Positions 36,065 through 45,630 of a DNA stretch of 64,000 bases are shown piece by piece. The DNA lies in the NCBI GenBank assembly GCA_021432635.1, contig MU270095.1, positions 1 to 64,000 of the forward strand, written 5' to 3'. Made by a program: the position numbers and the translations under genes. Numbering within the stretch: the first letter of the stretch is position 1; each line of letters begins with the position of its first letter. The stretch comes from Thozetella sp. PMI_491 (taxonomy: Eukaryota > Ascomycota > Sordariomycetes > Chaetosphaeriales > Chaetosphaeriaceae). The notes under the pieces were generated by a model. It was not told the DNA's origin. It worked only from the letters and a program-made list of their open reading frames with translations, and did not search any database.

Positions 36065-37059
36065 GATGGCCAACTGCGTAGTAGTGTCGTAAATGGAGTT
36101 TGAATTTCCATCCTGGCAGAGCGTGGAAGGGGGGAGATTTGGAGCAAGATCAGCCGCATCCCGATTGGGCTCGACAAGGCCTCCTGCGTCCTATCCTATC
36201 GCGTGGCTATGCGGCATCCTCGGATATTGGATACCGGCGTGTGATCGATGGTCAGCCTTGCCTTCAAAAGCTGGTTGCGTCGAGCCAATCAATACTGGGC
36301 AATGCGTGTAGCGAAGATATATATAGTGCACAGATTGTAAGAGTCGTAGATTCGTACGCAGAACCATTTGTTTAAGTGTATGTTGCAACAACAAAGGATG
36401 TACCTAGTAGAGAATCCGGCGTCCCCCTTGGTCCTACCTATTCGTTTCTATAGTGCCACGAAGGTATAGAGATAGAGTGTATAGAGATAGTCGCCTCTAT
36501 TGCATGGGTAGCTTAGGTAGACACGGTCTTAGTAGGTCAACTAAGCCCCGCTTTTTTCTCTTCCTCTCCGGTCAGCCCATAGGCCTACTTCAGGGACCTA
36601 ACTACAGCAGAACGCAGAGTAGCATAAGCTAGGCTCCAGCGAGCGCCTAGAAGGCTGTTCACATTTAAGGGGGGGGGGGGGGGGGTAAATCCTACCAAAC
36701 GTAATCCGGGTAAGGTATCACGAGCCTGCTGCGTCCAATGATATGGTTCGGTTGCCGGGGCCGGCGCATTTACCGGTCCGTCCGTAGCCGGTGTTTGCCC
36801 TAGCTAGCCCCTAAGCGGGACCTCGGCCTCCGTTCTGCGGAGCCACCAGCCCAGCGCTCCGACATCGAGGCAAAGGGCGTGGAGATGCCCAGGAACGAGC
36901 CAGTGAGCCGGACCCCCGAGGCCGGCGCGCGGTCCGAGTTAGGCATTTCCGCTCGGCGAGGCCCTCTTTTCTTGTGCAAACGCCGTCGACTTCCCCGGGG
37001 TCTCCCCTTTCCCTCTCCCTCCCTCATGAAAAGCGTGCCTCCCGAAACGTGGATCCAAA
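36065..37059. promoter_or_regulatory. Divergent promoter region, HET and MFS genes
   Basis: About 1 kb between divergent starts. A TATATATA stretch at about 36318-36325 lies 250 bases upstream of the HET start. A poly-G tract is listed separately. No gene recognised. Confidence 0.55.
36669..36685. repeat. Poly-G tract (17 G)
   Basis: Seventeen consecutive G in the divergent promoter region between the HET and MFS genes. Confidence 0.95.
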
Positions 37060-38928
37060 ATGAGCCAGCAAATAGCGCCGAAAGATGGAGGAGTGGAAGA
37101 GAAGGGCGGGCCTAGTTCCCCGGTTCCACTCCCCCATACTACCCCGGCCACTACTGAACCCAGCGATATTACATACCCCTTGGGGGAAGAGGCCGAGCCC
37201 CATAAGCTGTCTCTGTCGAAGGCGCGATGCATCGCACTCGTAGCAACGGTGACTGGGGCAAGCTTTCTCAATGCAAGTGTTGCCCGCCCGCCGCCGAGAG
37301 GGACATTTCGTGCTAACAAGCACCGCGTGCGGTCTTTTAGGTCATCTCGGTGCAAGGCGTCGTGATTATCTTGCCGAGCATCGGCCAGGAGATGAGTATC
37401 CCGGACTCTAGGCTCCAGTGGGCTGTATCCGCGTATTCGCTCGCCTTCGGCTGCTTCCTCCTCTTCTGGGGCCGCATCGCTGACATCTACGGCAAGAAGC
37501 CCATCTTCGTGGCGGGCACTGCCTGGACCGGCGTGACGTTGGCGATCAATCCGTTTGTCCACAACGAAATCCTCTTTAACCTGTTCCGGGGACTGCAGGG
37601 CCTGGTAGGCTACCTATCCTCTCCTACGACTAATTCAAAGAAGCAAACGAGGGCAAATACTGATGCGGGTTGGGCACAGGGAGCTGCGGCCAATGTCCCA
37701 ACAGCTATTGGAATCCTTGGGACGACGTTTCCGCCCGGGAAGGCAAAGAATTATGCCTTCAGCGCCTACAGTAAGCGCTCCGTTGATCCTATACCCTCGC
37801 AGTCGAGAGCATCCCATCTAATACTCGTTCCCGTACCTAGGCGTAGGTGCGCCTTTGGGCGGAGTGTTTGGCAACATCATGTCCGGATTCATTGCAGAGT
37901 ACGCCTCTTGGAGATGGGTATTCGGCGCCAATGCCATACTCTGTGTCATCGCAGCCGTAGCTGGTTTGGTCTTTATCCCTAGCACTAAAGAAACACGGCG
38001 CTCTGGCGGCGCTGCAGTGCCGAGGCCATCGGTAGACTGGCTCGGCGCGTTTCTCGTCACCGTTGGCCTTCTCGTGCTCATGTTTGCCCTCACCGAAGGC
38101 AACGTAGTTGGCTGGCGGACGCCTTGGGTGCCGGTATTGCTTGTCGTGTCCTTGGGATTTATCGTCCTCTTCGTCCTATGGCAGCACCGGCTCGAGAAGG
38201 CCGGGGGGCGTCCGCCGCTGATGAAGGTCAGCATCTTCCGAAACCGAACCTTCAGCGCGGCTATGGCCATCATGGCGCTGTTCTTCGGCGGCTATGGGAA
38301 CTATGCCGTGTTCACGACCTACTTCTACCAAGACTACCAGGGTCTGGGGCCGCTGCAGACGATGCTCCGCTTTATCCCCAGCGGCATCGCCGGCGTTACG
38401 ACCGCAGTTGTCGTGTCCAAGCTCGTCTCGCGCTTGCCCGCTTATCTGATGCTGTTGACTGGGACCGTGGCCGTAGCAATCGCAAACATGCTCTTTGCCA
38501 TCCCCATCCCTTCAGACACCACTTATTGGGCGTACGGACTGCCCGCTATGGTGCTTGCCGTCATCGGACCGGACATCGCGACACCGAGCTTGACGCTTTT
38601 CACCAGCCACTCCGTGTCGCAGGACGACCAGGCGCTCGGCGGGGCGCTCATCAATGCGATGGCCTTCGTTGGCCGCTCAATTGGGCTTGCGATAGCAACC
38701 GCGGTCCAGACTGCTGTTATGGCCAGGGAGCGTGGTGTCGACGTGCAGAACGCTGGAAAGCTCGAGGCCTGGGATGAGCCGTCGCTCCTCGGAATTCGGG
38801 CAGCAAATTGGTTCAGCGTCGGCCTCACTCTGGCGTCGACTCTGCTGGTGGCTGTTTCGTTCAGAGGCTCGGGTATCATTGGGAAGCTTCCCCAGAGGGA
38901 GAGCCGTACAGGTGCAGTAATGGAGTGA
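37060..38928 (+). CDS. MFS transporter, DHA2 (14-span) type
   Basis: Plasma-membrane or vacuolar proton-coupled exporter of the drug:H+ antiporter-2 group, common for fungal toxins and metabolites. Four exons: 37060-37272, 37341-37604, 37680-37770 and 37841-38928; 551 aa. A hydrophilic N-terminus of about 50 residues precedes the first span; motif A is GRIADIYGKKP, and SVQGVVIILPSIGQE and IPDSRLQWAVSAYSL are typical of DHA2 proteins. The remaining hydrophobic stretches fit about 14 spans. Intron 1 uses a GC donor (GCAAGT at 37273); it restores ASFLN-VISVQGVV in frame, whereas the GT at 37277 does not. Introns 2 and 3 are GT-AG. The substrate is unknown; the P450 lies 7 kb away with GH43 and HET genes between, so a functional cluster is weakly supported. 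Confidence 0.9.
37273..37340 (+). other. GC-AG intron of the MFS gene
   Basis: Donor GCAAGT is the ideal GC-intron consensus; a GCTAAC branch lies at 37312-37317 and TAG at 37338-37340. It is phase 0, and the alternative GT donor breaks the frame. Confidence 0.85.
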
Positions 38929-39461
38929 GCAGAACCTCCCCCAGTGGCACCTATTGCAGGAAATGGTTTAGTAAAGTGGTAAGAAGGGTTGATGGGAAAC
39001 TCGGCCTGAATAATCTGCAACAAAAATTCGCTTAGACAGTGATAGTGTGACCACTCAATCAAAAAACTACTCCTCGATGGAGTGGCGGGCGAACAGGGCC
39101 CTGAATCTGAAAGGAGAATCTGAGCGAGTTTCGACAAGTGAGCCTTGGCCGTTCCCATGAAAGAGTAATGTACACAAGTTCTTTGTATAATCTCTAATTA
39201 TATGCCATATCAATGGCTGAACAAAAAGAGCCATCTTTCTCGCCCTTTGTTGTGGTCAGTTCTTAAACAAGGGCCTTGTGTGCAGCCGCCTTGTTAGTTC
39301 GGAAGGCGACGTGTTTATAGCTAGAAGACCTGGCGGGAGGTATCTTCGCTGTCTTTCCCAAGGTATTGATATAGCAACTAAGTTTCTGATCTTTCACTCG
39401 AGTAAGGACCGTGCTTGCGTTTGCAAATCGATTACGCTGACGAAAGGAGGCGGTAGGAAAC
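38929..39461. other. Intergenic region, MFS to DUF6590-like gene
   Basis: About 530 bases with the 3' flank of the transporter and the promoter of the next gene. No further feature recognised. Confidence 0.55.
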
Positions 39462-40721
39462 ATGGTCATGTCCACCCTGGCGACGTCCTCCGGCTCTCTT
39501 GCAGCCAGGCCTTCCCTTCGATCTACTTTCAACGACTTCATCAAACCGAAGGATCCCATAAAAAAGGTAGACGATAAGACTAGTAGCTCAGGAAAGGCTT
39601 CGGAGGTATTGAAGCAATTTGCGAGGCGTGCGTGCGGGAGGACAGGAGACAACCCGGAGCCGTCGATTCGCTCCTCGAGTCCTCCCCGACGCCACAACTC
39701 GCGCCCCAACCCCCCCTTGAGTCAGCAGCTAAACTATGATGATTCTACAGAGGAACCAAAAGGCACGAATAGACCTGTCTCGACCGAAAATCGGCCTACC
39801 AGTGTCCTCGTCGAGCAGAAGGCGCTTCAGACGCCATCAAATCGCCAAAACTCCTGGAACTTCGCGTCCAAGACTCAAGACAGCAGGTCCACTGACTCAC
39901 CTCAGCAGAAGCGAAGCAGCGGTTTTGACCATGGTAGGTTTTCATCTGGGGTGCAAAAGCACGTGATCAAACATCGCTGGATGGCGAATGCGAAGCACGG
40001 CATCCGAGTGCTGGAGAAAAGGCTCCGCCAGCGCCGACAGACGTACCATGTGAATTCTCGCTTGGCTCTCCAGGGAATTGCCCGGATCCAGTCTCTTCAA
40101 GCCACTTCTCACCAAGAAGCCGACGACGGGGTCGGTTATCGGCTAAGGGACAGCGATCACCGGCTTCACCGCGATGAGTACCGGCCGGGAATGATATTCA
40201 GTACAGCATACCACACCGCCTGCACGACAGAGGAGCCATCGGAAGATCTTTTGGACAATCTTACAGTCACCTCTCGTGGGACTGTATGCACCAAGTACCG
40301 GATGTTCGTAGTTTTGAGAGCGGCTGACGACGGCGTGACGTGTAAAACGCTCCCCATCTTCACGCACCAGGGGGCCGGGATCAAATACAAGAGAGCCAAG
40401 AGAGAGTTCGTGAGTATACGGGACGTGAACGACAAGTGTTGCGAAGAAGCCGAAGGTTTCTACGATGCTGTCTTATGCGAGCGGCCTGAGAAACTCCGGA
40501 CCCCCCGGCGCGTCTTGTGCGTGGCCGGAAAGTCGTGCATCAACATGAGCCAGCCGTATCAGCACAGGTTCGACTCTTACGCCACGATCGAGGGCTACAT
40601 GCTCCCAAGGGAGTTTAGACATCTGGTGAGCATCTTTGCTGATTTCACTATCGGTCAAGTGTATAAGCTGGAGGAGGAGGTCGATAAGATGGATGAGGCC
40701 GATGGTGACGGCAGAGACTAG
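39462..40721 (+). CDS. DUF6590-like protein of unknown function
   Basis: Single exon, 419 aa; a second in-frame ATG two codons on is equally possible. Residues 1-200 are polar, rich in Ser, Arg, Gln and Pro, and look disordered. From about residue 239 to 400 a globular part begins with YRPGMIFSTAYHTA, continues with the strand TKYRMFVVLRA, then LPIFTHQGAGIKYKRAKREF, and ends with a Tyr/Phe-rich block near FADFTIGQVYKLEEEV. This layout (entry motif P-G-x-I/V-F, a central strand, a free Gly-containing loop and a final G-x-V-Y) matches the DUF6590 domain of many filamentous ascomycetes. No catalytic role is established for it, and the match is from memory of the pattern. Confidence 0.6.
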   Translation: MVMSTLATSSGSLAARPSLRSTFNDFIKPKDPIKKVDDKTSSSGKASEVLKQFARRACGRTGDNPEPSIRSSSPPRRHNSRPNPPLSQQLNYDDSTEEPKGTNRPVSTENRPTSVLVEQKALQTPSNRQNSWNFASKTQDSRSTDSPQQKRSSGFDHGRFSSGVQKHVIKHRWMANAKHGIRVLEKRLRQRRQTYHVNSRLALQGIARIQSLQATSHQEADDGVGYRLRDSDHRLHRDEYRPGMIFSTAYHTACTTEEPSEDLLDNLTVTSRGTVCTKYRMFVVLRAADDGVTCKTLPIFTHQGAGIKYKRAKREFVSIRDVNDKCCEEAEGFYDAVLCERPEKLRTPRRVLCVAGKSCINMSQPYQHRFDSYATIEGYMLPREFRHLVSIFADFTIGQVYKLEEEVDKMDEADGDGRD

Positions 40722-41381
40722 CAGGCCTAGCCCCCTAGGCATTCTCGAAGACTAAATATAGTTCAAATAACGATCAAAGTACAATAGTTTCTACACATTT
40801 CTTTTCTGCTCCCGGGTCACCCAACTAAACACTGCCTTGGCAACATTCTATCTAGTGTAAATTGCCCTAGCTGCTTGCTATTGCGCCGGCAACAATACCG
40901 GAGGCACCGGCTTGGATTTTGTGACCAAGAGTGGGAAAACATGAGGTGCTTCCATCCGAAGTCGTGCCATATCCTGAGTCTCAAACCCGCGTTCCATCTC
41001 GTCACCTGTGGCTGAAAGTCGCCGAGATGGCGCGCGAGGATGTGGCCTAACCACCGAGTGGCATCGGAGCTTAGAGGACATGCAGCCAATCGTAAGCACG
41101 AATTTCACTTGTGGGGGCTCGGACTCGAGGCCCACCGCCCATCCGCCAGGTCCTCCGTGCCGAGCGCGGAAGGGCGCCGTGACGCTCTCGGCCATATACT
41201 TTGGGGGCGCCGGGCGGCCGGAGCCAGTATATATATAGAGAGAGAGGCGTGGATAATAACTATTACTGAAATACCAATACCACGCAACTTCAAGCTATCT
41301 GATTGACACAAGAAAAAATCGGAGCTCTTGTGCCGCCAGCAGTGAAGCCCTTCTTAGGTACACACTTCCTAGTCGATAGAA
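40722..41381 (+). promoter_or_regulatory. Promoter region of the DJ-1/PfpI gene
   Basis: About 660 bases without a gene. The only clear element is the TATA run given separately. Confidence 0.55.
41226..41236 (+). promoter_or_regulatory. TATA-box candidate before the DJ-1/PfpI gene
   Basis: A GTATATATATAG run about 150 bases before the start codon, followed by a GA repeat. Position and sequence fit a TATA box, but the transcription start is not known. Confidence 0.5.
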
Positions 41382-42429
41382 ATGAGCAAGCCGCAGAGCA
41401 AGCGGAAGCCGGTGCGCATCGGCGTCTTCCTCCCGGGGCCCAGCCAGCTGCTCGACCTCGCCTGCATCGATGTATTCGGCAGCATGAGCCACGAATACCT
41501 GTCGGGGCTGGAGATGCTCCCCGCGGCCGTGACCGACGCGGCGCCGCCGGTGACCATCAGCTACATCGGCACGGTGGAGCCCGGCGCGCAGCAGCTGGTC
41601 GAGCTGACGTCGAACCTGCACGTGGCCACGACGCACCACCTCTCGGACCCGGATGTCGGCCCGGGCAAGCTCGACATCGTGCTGGTGCCCGGCGTGGATC
41701 CGGTGGCCACCTTCGGCAAGGACGTCACCAGCTGGCTGGCAGACCAGGCGGCCCACCCGGACACCGACATCTTGTGCGTCTGCACAGGCATCTTCCTCTG
41801 CGGAGAGGCGGGGCTGCTCAAAGGCCGGCGAGTGTGCGGGCCCCGCGGGCTCCAGAACCAGCTCCGGGTCAAGTTTGAGGGTGCGACGTGGCTCGGCGAG
41901 GAGCTACGGTGGGTGCAAGACGGCAACTTTTGGTCTAGTGGTACGTTGTCCCTTCCCGCGTCCCGCGGCGCCATGCCCTTTTTCTAGCTAGGTTGGGCAC
42001 CTCGGCAGCTGCTTTTGGGTAGCGCCTCCCCTTCCGCCTCCCTGGCCTGTCTACTTTATAGTAGTGGCTCCACCGAAAGTTTCTTTGTCGCACTATCCAG
42101 CCACAGCCCCCCCCTGGATGTGTGGATGTGGCCATGCAAACACGAGCATACAAGACTACTCCGGAAAAAAAAAACGGGGAGAGACAAAGAGGCTAACTGT
42201 CATCTATTTTCCCTATGCAATAGGTGGTATCACAAACGGAAACGACCTCGTCGCGGCATATGCCAAGCAGTCGCGGCACTTTCCCACCGCCATCGCCGAG
42301 CTAGGAGCCCAGCTCACAGACGTCGGCGATCGTCCGCAGAAATACCAAGTTGGTCAGACAAGGTTTACGCTGGGCTTCGTATGGATCCTCATCAAGGCCT
42401 TCTTCACGCCCAAAGGAGCCACTCAGTAG
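41382..42429 (+). CDS. DJ-1/PfpI family protein
   Basis: Class I glutamine-amidotransferase-like protein of the DJ-1/PfpI superfamily, whose members act as glyoxalases, deglycases, hydratases or chaperone-like proteins. Two exons, 41382-41940 and 42224-42429; 254 aa. The nucleophile elbow is CVCTGIFLCGEAGLL with the likely reactive Cys134; the fold starts with IGVFLPGPSQLLDLACIDVFG. Further on, GPRGLQ and DGNFWSSGGITNGNDL are typical of the fungal subgroup. The 283-nt intron is much longer than the others in the window and contains a poly-A tract; its junction (GTACGT donor, TAG acceptor) restores SSGGITNG in phase. The final 25 residues are extra to the core fold. The substrate cannot be predicted. 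Confidence 0.88.
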
Positions 42430-43529
42430 CGGAGGGCGGAGGACAAAGGGCGATGCTGGACCGGGGAGGAAAGTGGGATGATCGCTTCGCTTGGGTCCGT
42501 GTCGCAAGTACAGGACAAGAAGCACAGTTTCTCGGCCTTGCCTAGCTGTCTTTTTATTTTTATTTTTTATTGTTTTTTATAATTAGCAAAGCTGCTCGGA
42601 GTGCGCCATGTTTGGTAGTGCTTGTATGGTTTTGGGATGACGGAGCAGTTTGGGGAGCTCCCAAAGCATCCCATGTATTCTGCATGTACGGAGTATTCCG
42701 TCATGTCTACTCCGTATTTACTGGGTTTTTTTTTGTTGGGGTCTAGCATCTTTTTGGAGGGGTGAGGGGTAGCTTTCATAATTTTTTTTTTTGTTTTGCC
42801 TGCTAGGGCCACAACGCACAACGTGTAGTTAATTACTACATACTACATACATAGCTAGTAACTATGCACTAAGCAGGTGTTGCTTAGGTGTGCGATTCTT
42901 GGCTTGCGCTCCTCCTCTCCCTGGATATCTCCCACTTCCCCATACCTCGATGACCTCGGCTCCCTTGACTGCGTTGAGCCAGGCAATCGGAGGACAATCC
43001 ACAATTTCCCCTAGCTGAGAATCTCGGGAGACGCGGATGTACGTGGCTCTTTCCGGGTTGCACGTGTTGCCAAGGCCCAAACCCTCCCAAGACGCCCGGG
43101 ACCCGCTCTCCCTGCCCGCCCCCCCCTATATCGTGCACCGGCCCCAGCCCCAGCCCCTCAAAGGCGGTCAGAAAAGTTCCTGGGCTACAGGGAGGCAGGT
43201 ACAGCCAGGCACGCACCAGGGCCGGCTAAGCAGTGCACGGATCAAAATTCGCGTGGCCGGTGTATCTCTCGTCTCGCATGCATACTTATCGCTGAGTAAA
43301 TTGTGCGAAACGAAACGTCGGGCCCAGAACTTTTTTTTTTTTTTATCTGTTCTTTCCCTCTCCTCTCTCAACTAGTGCAGCGCACATCTCAAGAGCATTG
43401 CGCTACGTACCTCCCCTCCTCCTGGTACCTGGATAAGCAGCACCTCTGCTCTCCTCTATTGCACTGCCCATTGATTTGCTCCGGTGGCTTTGAGACGCAC
43501 GCAATTCTGCATTGGCAGCGTCCACCACC
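42430..43529. other. Intergenic region, DJ-1 to sphingolipid methyltransferase
   Basis: About 1.1 kb. A T-rich stretch at 42549-42590 probably belongs to the DJ-1 3' end. Poly-T tracts lie at about 42725-42734, 42782-42792 and 43330-43344. The final 200 bases are CT-rich leader of the next gene. No other gene seen. Confidence 0.6.
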
Positions 43530-45259
43530 ATGGCGTCCAAAGACCCCGTCGACGCAACGCTCGTGAGCGACGTCGAGTACATTAAGACCCCGAAGGCCGA
43601 GCCTTCCAAGTTCGCCACCGGCGAGGACCCCGGCATCGAGGTCACTACCGTAAGGCTCCCTGCCCGCGCTCCTTCTATTTCCCGAGCTCTGCTGACTTTG
43701 ATTGGCAGTCCCCGGCCATCCACAATCCTCCGCTGGCGGCGGATGGTCCTGGAAATGAGAGCTTCTCTAACCTCATCCTGGGCGGCCTGCTAATCGGCGT
43801 GCCCGCCTTCCTGGCCCGCCAGGTCGGCGGCGGCTTGAAGACTACCATCTTCTTCGCCATCCTGACCCTCTTGCCCATCTTGATTGCCTACTGGACCTTC
43901 ACCTCCCGCTTCAGCGCCCGCACGAATGAGAAGGTCAAGCTGCCCGGCCGCCCCGTAGAGCACTATGTTACCTTTAAGAACCCCGAGGACAAGGCAAAGT
44001 ACAGCGGAAGGAACAAGGTCCCCATCCAGGTCTTCTACGAGCTGTACTTCGATGGCAAGGCCGAGTTTAACGGCGACTGCCTCGACGTCATGGAGTACCG
44101 CCACGACTGGGCCTCTTTTGTCTTCACATACGAGACCTTCCACTTCATCCTCCTCAACTTCTTCCCGGACGTCCTCTTCCACAGCCAGTCTCAGGATGAG
44201 GAGCAGATCCGCCCCAACTACGACAGAGGCAACGACCACTACGCCTGGTTCTTGGGCCCCCGCATGATCTACACCAGCGGCGTCATCGGCGACACCACCC
44301 GCGAGGAGACCCTCGAGGAGATGCAGGACAACAAGATGGCTGTCGTCTGCGAGAAGCTCGGCCTGAAGAAGGGTCATACTCTACTCGACATTGGCTGCGG
44401 CTGGGGCACCCTCGTCCGCTTCGCCAGTCTCAACTACGGCGCCAAGGCTACCGGTGTCACCATTGCGCGCCACCAGACCGCCTGGGGCAACGACGCTCTC
44501 CGCAAGGCCGGCATTCCCGAAGAGCAGAGCAAGATCCTGTGCATGGACTACCGCGACATCCCGGCCACCAAGTACGACAGGATCACCCAGCTCGAGATGG
44601 GCGAGCACGTCGGTGTCCGCAAGCTCACCGGCTTCTTCCGCCAGTGCTACGACATGCTCGAGGACGACGGCGAGATGTATGTGCAGCTCTCCGGTCTACG
44701 CCAGGCTTGGCAATATGAGGATTTCATCTGGGGTCTGTTCCTGAACAAGTACATCTTCCCCGGCGCCGATGCCTCTACTCCCCTCTTCAACTACATCTGG
44801 TCTCTCGAGCGCGCAGGATTCGAGGTCAAGAGGTAAGTTTCGAATGCTACTGCGTCCAACCCCGCCGGAAGAGACAGAATCACTGACGTGATGGATATAG
44901 CGTCGACACCGTCGGAGTCCACTATTCGGGAACCCTTTGGCGCTGGTACCGCAACTGGCTTGGCAACAAGGACACCATCGTAGCCAAGTACGGCCTGAGG
45001 TGGTACAGGGTGAGTAATCTTCCTTGCCGAGTGCCAACGAATCGGACCTTGCTGACCGCATTAGATCTGGGAACTCTTCCTCGCTTGGTCCACCATTGCC
45101 TCTCGCCAGGGCAGCGCCACCTGCTTCCAGATGGTCGTCGTGAAGAACCTAAACTCGAGCCACCGCATCAACGGCGTTCCTTACCAGTACGGCCTGTCCG
45201 GGGCGCTTGCCGCCAGCAAGGCAGCTGGAAAGGCAAGCCTGCCTGCTTTGCCGAAGTAA
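43530..45259 (+). CDS. Sphingolipid C9-methyltransferase
   Basis: SAM-dependent enzyme of the cyclopropane-fatty-acid-synthase superfamily that methylates C9 of the sphingoid base in fungal glucosylceramides; acts at the ER membrane and affects growth, membrane order and defensin sensitivity. Four exons: 43530-43649, 43709-44832, 44901-45009 and 45065-45259; 515 aa. Two adjoining membrane spans lie at about residues 61-79 and 84-103. The SAM-binding motif I is LLDIGCGWG (about 264-272); ARHQTAWGNDAL, DYRDIP and EMGEHVG follow, as in the family. All introns are GT-AG and each junction restores conserved sequence. The start is the ATG in an ACC-ACC-ATG context. Length and order agree with the fungal Mts1/SmtA group; a bacterial-type cyclopropane synthase is excluded by the N-terminal spans. 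Confidence 0.93.
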
Positions 45260-45630
45260 ATTGGTGAGCAGGATTGTGGTGACCAAGCCGGCCTCGGCGT
45301 CTACACGCGCCGCTCGCCGCAACCCTGAACGGAGAAGGAGTGAACTAGTAATCACCTTGGATGAGGTTTTGACACGGCCCGGTTGCGGTCGTGCATGGGC
45401 GGCATCAAGAGGTTTATTCCCTTCGATGCTACGCAGATGAATGCTCTGACGCATGAGGCCGTCGTATGATAGACGATCTAGACAACGCGGGGCCGGAAAT
45501 AGAGTGCTTTCGGAGGCATATTGTGATCAACCGTGACACGTTTGGGGTCGCGAGCAGTTGTAGATGCTATTCTACTAGTTGATCTGTGGAACTAACCGTA
45601 ACTGACATCAGACTATCGTAGGCCAGGTAG
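45260..45630. other. Convergent intergenic region
   Basis: About 370 bases between the 3' ends of the methyltransferase and the NACHT-HEAT gene. Nothing recognised. Confidence 0.6.

Noticed and set aside
28290-38928. Secondary-metabolite cluster built on the P450 and MFS genes
   Set aside because: No polyketide synthase, peptide synthetase, terpene cyclase or pathway regulator lies nearby, and GH43 and HET genes separate the two.
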